Shown here piece after piece: positions 54,717-64,000 of a DNA stretch of 64,000 nt. The position numbers and the translations under genes were made by a program. Every line of letters begins with the position of its first letter. Position 1 is the first letter of the stretch. The DNA is from Pristionchus mayeri (taxonomy: Eukaryota; Nematoda; Chromadorea; Rhabditida; Neodiplogasteridae), in contig BTRK01000004.1 of assembly GCA_036245805.1 (NCBI GenBank), positions 10,540,001 through 10,604,000 on the forward strand, given 5' to 3'. The notes beneath the pieces were generated by a model, which had not been told where the DNA came from, did not search any database, and saw only the letters and a program-made list of their open reading frames with translations.

Positions 54717-57495
54717 ATGGTCGGGGCTCAGTTTGCGTTTACGCCATTCGTGCTACAAGGACCAGAGTACAACTGCAGGTATTTTTTTCATTTAAAGTTG
54801 TCATTGTGTGAAAATTAAATACGATAGTTGAAAAAAATAACGATACTCATTCAGCTCAGTCATGGCTCCCGGTCCAGAGTGGACCACTCAGTTTGGCGCG
54901 AAATAGGACCGATTCGGCGTATACTCCATCGTTTTCGGAGCAATCGCAGAGGTAAACACCATAAGCCTCCACTGACATGGGACTAACCGGAAGACACATA
55001 TCCCAATCGCCTTCTAAGTTTGGTGATGTATTGGTGATGCACAAGAGAGTCTCAAAAGCGTTTTACAAAGTTGCTCAATGGACATAGTAATTAAGATAAG
55101 ACTTAATTATGTGAGACTTGCTGACAGTATCAATCTAGATCCTGTACGTTCCCTGCATTATCGGACTGTACAGAGACATGAAAACGTCGTGCTTCAAGGT
55201 ATATTTATCGTTATTATAGCACGCAAAAGTCTAGCGTAAAGTGGGCACTGAATCCGCATGAAGCCTGGAAGGTAGTCTCGGCGTTCATTTCCCGCTGTAT
55301 TTCAAGATAATGTTCTGGCTCGGGCTTCTGTGCAACATTGCACTTTCAGGTGTTTGGTTCAGCGCTTCAGCTTGCTGCATTGTGCTTGGTCTCAATCGAC
55401 TTTTCGTAATGCTCAATTTCCCTAAATTATTTTCGGTTGGTAGAGTAGTAAGATACACTACACATAAACGAGTTTTTGTAGAGTGCGAAAACGAATATCT
55501 ATCTCTGCATCTGCGCTGCGTACGGATTGTTCATAGCTTTCTTCACGCGCCCGGTAATTTATTTAATTGGGCTCTTGAAAACATATTTAAGACTAATAAT
55601 TCAATGGTTTATTGAATAGATGAAAGATGAATGATATCGAACACTCACAATGGGATTCAGGTGTTCGTCAATTCCAAGTACTCGTCCTTTCTCTTCTCTC
55701 CATTCATTCCTGGGCACGATATTGAAGAGGCATATTTCTATGTCCATTTTTAAGTAAAGATCATGCATGACTGCGTGAAAGAGATGGAAAAAGGTGTTTT
55801 TCTACGACTCCAGAGGGTGAAAATACAAGAGATGAAAATATGAGAGGAATCGTGAGAGAATCGACCACGCCGTGGCGGTAGGATTCAAGTTTGGCCGATC
55901 CCGCTATAATTTTGGTTCTAAGTACTTCAAATGATGCTCTTTCAAACTGCGTCGTCATAATTTCGATATCGGTCGTCATCGTCGGGATTCAGAAGTCCAA
56001 ACTTGGCACTATCACTTTTCGACCATCAAATCGCGCTCACATAAATGATCATAAATCCCTTCAAAATTGAGATAGGGCGTCGTTCTTTTTTTTCCAAGGA
56101 AAGCTACCATCATGTTCTACAACTTCACTGTTGAGGTCATCATTCCTGGTCTACTCCCCAGTGCGGGGCTGTCAGGTGCACCAAAACTTTCGTAACTTTG
56201 GAAATCGGAAAAACTTTCTGAGTTTTCATGCTTAAGTTGTAGTACATACATGTGTCTTGCTTTTCGCCTAAAATGAAGAAAATCGGGTTGGGGAAGACAC
56301 TTATAATGTTGTTTTGGCTGTTTTTGAACGATTTTGAGCCCACATGAGGTCTATTGAAGGTTCGGAAGAACTCGATTCCGGAACTCCTTTTGAGGTCACT
56401 GCACGAAAGTGAGCGCTTTTTTTATCCCCGCCCCGATTTCGTTTCAAGTTTGGAATGATCAGGTCCCCATAAAGTTGTACAGCATGATGGTAGCTTCCTT
56501 TATAAAAAAGAACGGCCTTCTATCTTTAGATATGATCATTTATGTGATCGCGATTTGATTGTCGAAACGTGATAGTGCCAAGTTTGGACTTCTGAATCCC
56601 GACGATGACGACCGATATCGAAATTATGACGACGCAGTTTGAAAGAGCATCATTTGAAGTACTTACAACCAAAATTGTAGCGGGATCAGTCAAACTTGAA
56701 TCGCTAATCCCCTCAAATGGTCGATTCTCTCGCGATTCGCCTCATATGAAATCACTTGGTATTAGCCTGATTAATTCTCTACTTCAGTACGTGAACGTGC
56801 CTCATGCAGTGCATAACATCGCCGTTGCCGCCTTCTCCTTTCTGCTCTATTTCATCTTCCTTATCGTACTCTTCTTCAAGACCGTATACGCACGCTTCGC
56901 GTTGTTCGTATTTCGAAATTATTTACAGAGATCGGCTAAAAGCGGCAAACACGCTCATGCAATCACCAATGTTCCGGTGAGGTGGCATGCGTTCTCCGGA
57001 AAACTCCTGAGCAAATAGACAATCCTTGCAACAACACATACGTTGTGCGGTTGCTCACACTCACTAGCCAATTCCACAAATAATAATGCATTTCAGGTTT
57101 ACATTACTGTCCTGCTCATTAGCATTCCGAATTCGATCGCCACTTTAATGTGAGAAATCGATGCATTTGTATCGCAAACATGTATGACACATTTTCAGCT
57201 ACGTCTACATAAACGTCATGCCCGTATCAGATGCTTTGTTGGTTATCGGACAAGCTGCTTGGCAATGTATCCACGGTAACGCTGATGGGAACAATTCACT
57301 GATGTTCTTTTTTTATTTAATTTTAAATTTATAAAAAAAATCAATTTAGGCTTCCCTCCATTCATCTACCTCGCTCTCAACAAATCGATCCGGAACCTCA
57401 CTCTTCGGACGCTTAGACTCAGTGAGGCGATGCAATGTTTTAACATTCTTTACGAACTGTCCAAATTACCTCCTTATCAGTGTGGTAAAGAATGA
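54717..57495 (+). pseudogene. SRT-type 7TM chemoreceptor with a premature stop
   Basis: Ten exons join in phase: 54717-54778, 54855-54951, 55139-55198, 55307-55435, 55482-55553, 56788-56883, 56929-56976, 57097-57149, 57199-57275, 57350-57495 (280 codons including stops). Seen: TM1 (GVYSIVFGAIAEILYVPCII), TM2/TM3 (FWLGLLCNIALSG, VLGLNR), TM4 (YLCICAAYGLFIAFFTRP), YVNVPHAVHN, TM5 (FSFLLYFIFLIVLFF), TM6 (VYITVLLISIPNSIATLMYV-like, YVYINVMP), a GQAAWQ motif and TM7 FPPFIYLALNKSIR. These are SRT-family signatures. TAG at 54904-54906 interrupts exon 2 between GAK and DRFGVY; every other exon is open, so inactivation is recent, or the stop is an error or a segregating null allele. Intron 5 holds a palindromic element. 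Confidence 0.8.
55839..56747. mobile_element. Palindromic element in receptor intron 5
   Basis: Inverted arms of ~280 bases: tatgagaggaatcgtgagag at the left pairs with the right end at 56747. Ends share the gagagaatcga motif with the element at 27167-28148. The middle (56100-56490) is unique. Confidence 0.75.
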
Positions 57496-58525
57496 ATGTG
57501 AAAAAAAATTATTATTAAATTATTTCGACCGGATTTTGTATACTCTTTGTAAGCTGACGTCCCGTAAAAGTTTGCACGCTTTGCAGATGGACTGTTTGCA
57601 GCACGCTCCGTCTCACAAGGAATGGCGCCACGCTAAGCAACCCGCATTTCATTTATCCCCAAATAATTTGTTGTTGATCCAATTTAGACTCATAATTTTA
57701 TTCGAACAGCAAATATTCGTGAAGTGCAGATATCTTCTCTCCTGAATTAATTTACATCATGAATTCTTACCATTACATCGCACGCGTTTTCTGAGAGATT
57801 GCATGAATCTGAGACCTAGTGTTACAATATATTCACAGTGCTCCAACCTCGACAGAATTTGGACCAATGATTCACGTTATTATTTATAGGTTTTTGTGAA
57901 AAGTCTGGAGCCGTAAAGTAAAACATGCCTAAAATCGGACTCTGAGAACTTTCTGTAATCAATAACTTGGTTCAAACTTATCGTAGAAGGTCGCTCAAAA
58001 AACAGATTGTGCAACATGTGGCATGTGCAACCAGGGTTTTTTGGAGAAACAAGAGAAGCGACTTGAGATGGCGGCAATGGGAAAACAAACAACAATATGT
58101 AGCTACTGCTTGTCAGCCTCTGTTCCCGGAAGCTTCAAAATCGGGAAATGGTTTACCATTAGAATTGACATGTGATCTATACCGCATTTTATTGCAATTA
58201 ACATGCAGTACAATTTTGCATTGGCGAAATACTCGTAATGTGACTAAGAACCTGCGACGTCGTGATAATTCAATACTACTTAGGTAATGGATCTCAGGGT
58301 TATGGGCACAATGAAATCAGGCTACTGAAAACAATGGTTGCAAACAAATGAACAATAAATTCGTTGGCTGTGAGTTCATATTTTGACCTGCAAAATAACG
58401 TTGAGGAAGGAGGCGTCAGCATGAAGCATATCCAGCAAGTTAAAAGTTTGCATTTCCTCGCCCATCAGCGAGGTCGCTTCCTACAAAACGATCTTTGCAT
58501 TGCAGGAAAGTTCATTCTCCATTCA
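57496..58525. other. Intergenic between convergent genes; repeat relic
   Basis: At 57890-58020 a stretch resembling gccgtaaa...gcctaaaatcgg...ggtcgctcaaaaaacag matches half an arm of the palindrome family at 11450 and 17522, so a degraded copy is present. No exon is supported. Confidence 0.45.
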
Positions 58526-61042
58526 TTACGTGTTTGTGATCAGATCGCAAGAGTATTGTGCATGAAACGGATGCCCATCGATTAGTTCGCTTGCTTGGCA
58601 GCAAGGTTTACCAAGTACAATGGCGGGAAAAATGACCTGAATCGCGTGTTCCAGCGACATGAGGTTACCCATGCGCACTGAGAAATCCTCAAGCTTGAGC
58701 TCGTCACGATAATATCGACGAAGATCAGCAAAGATTTCATTGCGAATCTGAAAGGGGCTGTTGAAAAATCGATATTTTCCTAAATATGAAATGATTTACC
58801 TTCCCAGCCATTTCAATCATCCGCTCCGGTATCACTTGGCAAGGATCTACAAATTTGCCATTTATATTCATAATTCGAAAAGTTTTGCGTGTCAATTGTT
58901 AAGCGCATACAATCATTAGTTGTCACAACGAATTCCTGGTTTGTGAAGAGGGGTTAATTCTCTCCTCTCCACACATATAAAAAAAGCAATTATTTTGACC
59001 GTACCTATCTGCCAGACAACCAGACCGAACAGTGCGTGGAATTCCGTGTCCGTTAGATCGATTTGTCTGAGCATCGGCCACACAATCTTCATCAGCTGCT
59101 CCACGTAGTATGTCACGGACCTGAACTTGGCATTCATCGAATTGCTAAAACAAGTAAGTTCCAGACATAGCACAATCGGAGAAAGAACATAGTGCATGCA
59201 AGTGGGCGAACGATTAAAATGTTCTGCGCGTGATAACATGGACGCACGTTTCCTTCTGATTCTCTCCCGCACTCGCACTAACACCACTGAATTTTCTTTT
59301 CACAGTACCTGACGATGTCATTGTGGCGCTCGCTCGCGTTCGAGTCCTGTATGAAAAACTTGACGTTATCCCGATCGAAGCAAGTCGTGAGCGTCAGCAT
59401 GTACCTGAGATTTGAAACTTTCAAAGGTGCTAATTTTTATATCTATCGCTGAAAACATATCTATGAAATTGTATTCATATAATGAAACGCAAAGAGAAGA
59501 TGCAAAATAAGGCATAAAAAGTGAAAAAAAAAACCATTCAAACTTACAGTGGGCCTTCGCCCGACCGGAATATCTTCGCGGTCAGCGCGTGCGTCTCGAG
59601 GATGTAGATGCGCGTGGCGCAGCTCTGGAGCAGCAAGCGCTGCAAAATGAAGCAATTTGTATAGTCCCTCCTCATTCCTGTTTAATATACACCATCTATT
59701 GTTCGAATCTCCACCACGAGCGATACATATATTATTATTATTATTATTGCGTCCTCTTAAACTAGTCTCGTTCGGTCAGAGCTGACTTGTGAAGAAGCCA
59801 TCGCAAAACACGGCGGACTTTCAGTTCTGATTTAACAGGATTGAATCGAGCAATTTCAAATGAAACGTCATCAGATGGTAGCAATTGCTGAACAAACTCA
59901 CCTTCTCATGCAGCGTGAGCGCGTTGAACTCGGGGAAGCATGCACCAGCAATCGTGAAGTAGTCCCCGGCGTACATCCTAATTAGAGTACATCCTAATTA
60001 GCGTACATCCTAATTAATTACTTCACAAGAAGTGGCTCTCTTCATTGATCTCTCGGGCACTAGGTCGGATGAGAACTATGACGTCATTCCGCCCTTGACA
60101 TATCAAAGGCAGCATGCCGTCATAGTTCTCATCCGACCTAGTGTCATCTCTCGTCTATCTGAAAGGCTAGGCTCGAGTCCGTTTCTGCGAAATAACCCTT
60201 AACATGAATGCTCCGCAGGACGGAGTTCTAAAACGACTATTGTTCTAAAATTAGAGTTCTAAAATGAAACACTAATGTATCATAACGTGGCCTACTTGAC
60301 GCAGTCCATGAGGAAGGACCACGTGCACAGCAGCAGATCCTCTCCCTCGTGATCCACTCGGACGTGCTCTTGAAGAGACGTCGCACGAATCGACATCTCA
60401 ACGAACCTGCGACGCTCGAGCGATTTCCTAAAAGAGATTTACCCTGATTATCGGAACACACTTGATCAGTTTGCATTTTCACGGAGCTCCTTGAATCAAA
60501 CTGACACGATTATCGCCAGTCATTTAGTCGCTACTGCTTGACTGACTCTGCAGACAACATATCTAACTTTTAACCTGTGCTGTTCTTGCCTATGCCTCTC
60601 CGACCTTTGGTAACAATAGTATCCGATGCTCACGTATGCTCTCTCGTTATCCTGCTGAGAATAGATTCGTTTAATGGCGGGGAGGGCGGATCGGCGGACG
60701 TCGAGGGGGCGGGCTCTTCCTGAGGAGACGACGTGGTTTTCTCGAGGTCCTTCTTCTTTCGCGGGTCGTCCAGCGACATCCCGAGCGCCTTGCACTTCTC
60801 GAATCGACAACGACGACAAATGAAGCGTTCGCCTGCAGTAAATTCCAATACATGCCCAATTTTCCCCTCTAATTGAAAAGAATCAAAACCGTATTATCGA
60901 AGTTCTTTTCGAACCATCACTTGATAGAGTACAAAGTGATAGAGAACACGCCATTCTATCATACATCGAGAGGGCAATGGTGGAGAAAGAGATACAGCTC
61001 TCGCGAGTGTGCCTCTCCGAGTTTTTGGCATTATGTCAACAC

Positions 61043-61085
<43 letters not shown>

Positions 61086-61840
61086 TGAGAGAGAGTGTGC
61101 TCACTTTTGCTTATCGTGCATTTTCGGGTGCCCTGTCGACAGGCGTAGTTCTTGTTCGTCGTGCGCGTGCGCTTGAAGAATTCCGCGCAGGCTCTGAAAC
61201 GGTAAATGAGTTATTGGACAGCCTAATTATGTGAGCGAGCACGGAATAGATACACACGGCTCTCATATATGATTCTTGATAGCAGACCTAACGTTGCCTG
61301 CCTTAATTGGGGTATTTTTGAATGATACTACCAATTGCTCTCGTTCATTGCATTACATTTCATGCAATGCAATAAACGATAGCAATTGCAGGCGAGTTTG
61401 TCTTGAACAGAGTGGAGATATAATGTGGGAATTCAAATCAAGGATCAAACTCGCGACCGCATATCACTGCCCTCATAACGCCTAATTTGGTGAGCGATGG
61501 CATAGCTACAGATATAAAGCACTCGCCTTCTTGATTGTAACAAATTTCGTGTCGACTCTCACATTGTTGTTCCCCCTATCTTCCCAGGAAGAACGACACG
61601 TGATTATATTATTTAAAGACATTGATGCAATCAAAACAACAAGTAGATTCCAATAATAGAAACTAATGGAAAAGGCGTAGCGCAACTATAGAGTGGGCAC
61701 TGATTCTCGCAACCAATAGTAGTTACGTTAATCGAACTAACGAGGAGGACATACTTGCATGAGTCGATTCCGTAATGGGCGTAGTTGGTAGGCGATCCGC
61801 AGATCAGACAGAGCCTCTTCCCCTTCGCAGTAGCCATCAT
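58526..61840 (-). CDS. Nuclear hormone receptor (nematode supplementary type)
   Basis: Ten exons join in phase on the minus strand: 61840-61755, 61193-61105, 60832-60634, 60427-60296, 59977-59902, 59639-59548, 59404-59309, 59144-59005, 58846-58800, 58747-58526 (392 residues). The DNA-binding domain has both zinc fingers: CLICGSP...SCKACAEFFKR (P box CKACAEFF, residues ~28-36) and a second finger ending CRRCRFEKCKALGM. A proline/serine hinge (EEPAPSTSADPPSPP) follows, then a ligand-binding domain with LCTWSFLMDC, FNALTLHEK, TDTEFHALFGLVVWQ and FSVRMGNLMSLEHAIQ. It acts as a nuclear transcription factor; ligand and targets are unknown. The end is uncertain: after HAIQ the frame runs into VIFPAIVLGKPCC and a stop, without a clear AF-2 helix, so another 3' splice could exist. 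Intron 1 carries a GA microsatellite and intron 4 a TGACGTCA hairpin. Confidence 0.88.
59730..59748. repeat. ATT microsatellite
   Basis: About six ATT units in intron 5 of the nuclear hormone receptor. Confidence 0.9.
60058..60143. repeat. Hairpin with TGACGTCA motif, copy 2
   Basis: Nearly perfect stem from cactaggtcggatgagaact to its complement ending cctagtg, with TGACGTCA in one arm. It lies in intron 4 of the nuclear hormone receptor and is closely related to 32167-32256. Confidence 0.8.
61045..61084. repeat. GA microsatellite
   Basis: About 19 GA units directly beside the donor of exon 61193-61105 of the nuclear hormone receptor (on the gene strand it reads CT and lies ~20 bases into the intron). 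Confidence 0.9.
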
Positions 61841-62989
61841 CTCTGATCAAATCGGGAGGAAAAGAGCGCGAAAAGAGATCGAAAGGCGCGTGAGTAGAGT
61901 GATAGACTACACACTGATTGATTGAGAAGGGAGGAAGGGGCGAGAGAGTGTGGGCTGAGAGGAGAGTGGGAGAGATGGAGAGACTCAGACTACGAGAGAG
62001 GCACAACCCAGCAAAATGCATCATCCACAAGAGAAAGGACGCCTCTCACTTGACTTTGTTCGTTTGGCTCATTTATTGGTAATTGAATTTCTCATTGCTT
62101 GTGCTGATCACACAACGTAACTTTAAAATCGGTTTATTATTCTCTATTTCCAGTGGATTTGGACAGTGGCGATTAGGTCAACATTCAGATTATCTGACTT
62201 CCGCGGCACCTGAATACCGAAACAGGGAACACACTTGCGCCGAACTTATTAGGAGTGATGATCGATATTTTCTTTAGGATTGGCGCATATTTTGGGCTTG
62301 TAGATATTATGCCCAATATCTGGACAACTCATTGAAATGAATTCGCGTCGCAATGTCGGGATCGCAGTTGGGCACAGTTCCTGCAATTGGAAATTATCAA
62401 TTGCCTGGATGTTGCAGAGGATAACTCAGCACTTATTTCACAACTAGCCAACCGAATCAGGACTGAATAAGTAATGTTCGATCAATCAATTGCCCGGAAA
62501 ACGAGTGGGAAAGCATAGGGGGGGGGGAGCCAATTAACCCAACTGTTGGGCACAGCTCCTGCAACCATAATGCATCGTGTTCCTTGATGTTGCTAAGGAG
62601 AACCCTGCACTTCTAGCAAAATTTACCCATTCCTATTTACATCAACGTGAGCCTTCCTCATGTTCAGTCACACAATCCCACCGTAGGGGGGATTGGAAAT
62701 TATAGGGAAAGTAGGATGGGTAATAATCGAAGAAGCGCCGGAAACGCACCAGGCTTTGATTTGCGAGCGCAACAGAATCGGCTCAATACTATCGTTCGTT
62801 TCCTGGCTCCCTCGTGCTTCCATATGAACAGATACCCGACAATCCCGCAATTCACAGTGTGCATCTGCCATTTGCCAGTTATTTTCGTAATTAAAAAACA
62901 AATTCAGAGCACATCACAAACAGATCTTACAGTACAGAACCTTTCGCACTTATGGAAAACTCCTTTTGATTGCACAAGGGATGCTAGGG
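61841..62989. other. Upstream region of the nuclear hormone receptor
   Basis: 61850-62000 is rich in purine tracts (on the gene strand ctctct), a plausible promoter region. Farther out, two blocks around 62345-62440 and 62540-62620 share gggcacagttcctgcaa-type sequence and may be a diverged direct repeat. No exon found. Confidence 0.4.
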
Positions 62990-63951
62990 CTACCCTATTC
63001 TGGGGATAGTGCAATAATAACTCGCCATCACAGCACTGGTGGTGATGACGGAGAAGGGAACGAGGTCCAGCACATACAACCACACCCAGAGAGTCGCAGT
63101 CATCTAAATGTAAAGGCACTTCCTTCTAGTAACCCAAGCCATTCGTAGTAAAAAAACGACAACGCTAGATTCTAGGAATTAATTTTTTTTAAACAATACT
63201 TCGTGATGTCTTAAAATGGATGAGAATGTTACAACCGATATAAACCATGCCTTGCAACATAAGCTAACGAATCCGACGACGAAAATGATGTGAGAAACGG
63301 TTGAAGCTTCCTTTATCTGGAAAGGATGGGCAAAATAGATGCAAACTAGTGATGCTAAAACGGCGCGCACTCTCCTCGTTTCCCACGCTCTCTCGCGCTG
63401 TCTGACCTGTGAGAGAGCGTGTGAAACGTGGAGAGCGCGCGCCGTTTTGGCATCACTAATGCAAACAATCAAGAAGCAAAGCTCTCTAATGCAACTTAGC
63501 ATCACCACAATAATAACGTTCCTGAATACGATTACCTGATATTTCGCATTTAGCGAGCTGTGATGCACTGCGTTTATTCGGCGAGTGAATTTCCTACCGA
63601 ATATCATGCACTGAAACAAGATTAATTTCGTCATCTTGATCGACGATATTACGAGTGCATACTAACCAGCAGAGCTGAGATATCAACAGTGTTACTAGCT
63701 GCACCGATGAGGAAAAATTTGTCTAAAATACGAATAGGTCTTACTTTCGAAAATCATTCGCCCACCAGTTTGAATGATTCGCATGTAGCAGATGGTCCAG
63801 GTGACCTGTGATTTTCGAAATTTCACAAACATTTAAAACGACTAACTGCCAAGGCTTCCGCTATTAGGAATGCTTTCCAGTTGAAGGTTTGCGAATGATA
63901 TTTGGCGGGGCGATAGCAAGCGGCTGCTCGCTCCACAGCAATGAGAAGTTC
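62990..63951 (-). CDS. SRA-superfamily 7TM chemoreceptor, 3' part (continues outside)
   Basis: Six minus-strand exons: 63951-63847 (ELLIAVERAAACYRP, TM3 end with ER motif, and TM4 WKAFLIAEALA), 63805-63745, 63722-63667 (TM5, FFLIGAASNTVDISALL), 63610-63536 (loop 3, ending SSLNAKYQ), 63316-63251 (TM6, STVSHIIFVVGFVSLCCK) and 63103-62990 (TM7, PFSVITTSAVMASYY, stop). Phases fit throughout, but the exon at 63251 would use a GC donor (aag|gcatgg); the nearby GT donor would give a stop. Exon sizes 56 and 66 and the NAKYQ motif are shared with the receptor at 43637-44355, so the two are paralogs. The 5' exons lie beyond base 64000. A long hairpin sits in the fourth intron seen. Confidence 0.75.
63348..63458. 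repeat. Intronic CTCT/GAGA hairpin
   Basis: Pairs tagtgatgctaaaacggcgc with its near-complement ending gcatcacta, and cacgctctctcgc with gagagagcgtg. It lies between receptor exons 63610-63536 and 63316-63251. It is one of the most complete members: ~45-bp stem with a short loop. Confidence 0.85.
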
Positions 63952-64000
63952 CTGAGGTAAGACTCTTCTACCAAGATTAGTAAAACAAATTCTAGAACAT

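Noticed and set aside
56605..57018. 137-codon frame starting MTTDIEIMTTQF as one exon
   Set aside because: Its first half is the arm of the palindromic element (mirrored at 55761-55979). The receptor exon starts only at 56788, and a 45-nt intron interrupts the frame at 56884.
57967..58287. 106-codon frame as a gene
   Set aside because: It begins in a relic of the palindromic repeat family, with no splice context or recognised domain.

Overview
The window is nematode nuclear DNA. It has short GT-AG introns (the smallest are 44-45 nt), no operon-like bacterial structure, a dense set of nematode-type seven-transmembrane (7TM) chemoreceptor genes, one nuclear hormone receptor of the nematode-expanded type, a CYP4-like P450 and RTE/hAT/mariner-type repeats. 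A free-living rhabditid or diplogastrid such as Pristionchus is plausible, but I cannot fix the genus from sequence alone. All gene models below were spliced by hand. A model is called solid only where every exon joins in phase.

Layout: 1-15.2 kb is transposon-rich and holds two related SRD-like receptor copies (1067-1666, decayed; 7948-14234, blown apart by a hAT and a 3.3-kb palindrome). 16.3-18.7 kb is a complete six-exon gene for a small mitochondrial membrane protein. 20.7-21.3 kb holds the last three exons of a cytochrome P450. 21.6-25.8 kb (minus) is a complete ten-exon SRI/SRH-type receptor whose ninth exon is split by a young, 5'-truncated RTE LINE with an 8-bp target duplication. 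28.4-30.1 kb is an STR-type receptor with two junctions that do not join in frame. 32.3-34.5 kb (minus) is an SRE/SRA-superfamily receptor with a one-base frame break. 35.8-48.4 kb is a large inverted triplication (copy, inverted copy, copy) carrying a tRNA-Lys-like sequence, the 3' half of one receptor and the 5' exons of a rhodopsin-type receptor. Only the third copy continues into a complete 13-exon gene (46045-51914). 54.7-57.5 kb is an SRT-type receptor with one premature stop. 58.5-61.8 kb (minus) is a ten-exon nuclear hormone receptor. 63-64 kb (minus) is the 3' part of another receptor that runs off the window and is a paralog of the receptor inside the triplication.

The most notable theme is DNA that folds on itself: at least eight 1-3 kb palindromic transposons, a family of about 70-110 bp hairpins with a CTCTCTC/GAGAGAG core that sits almost always inside introns, a second hairpin family carrying TGACGTCA, an 82-nt hairpin that contains the stop codon of the rhodopsin-type receptor, and a triplication whose mirror axis is exactly one of the palindromic transposons. 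Together they suggest that foldback elements both shape the chemoreceptor genes and drive inverted amplification here.
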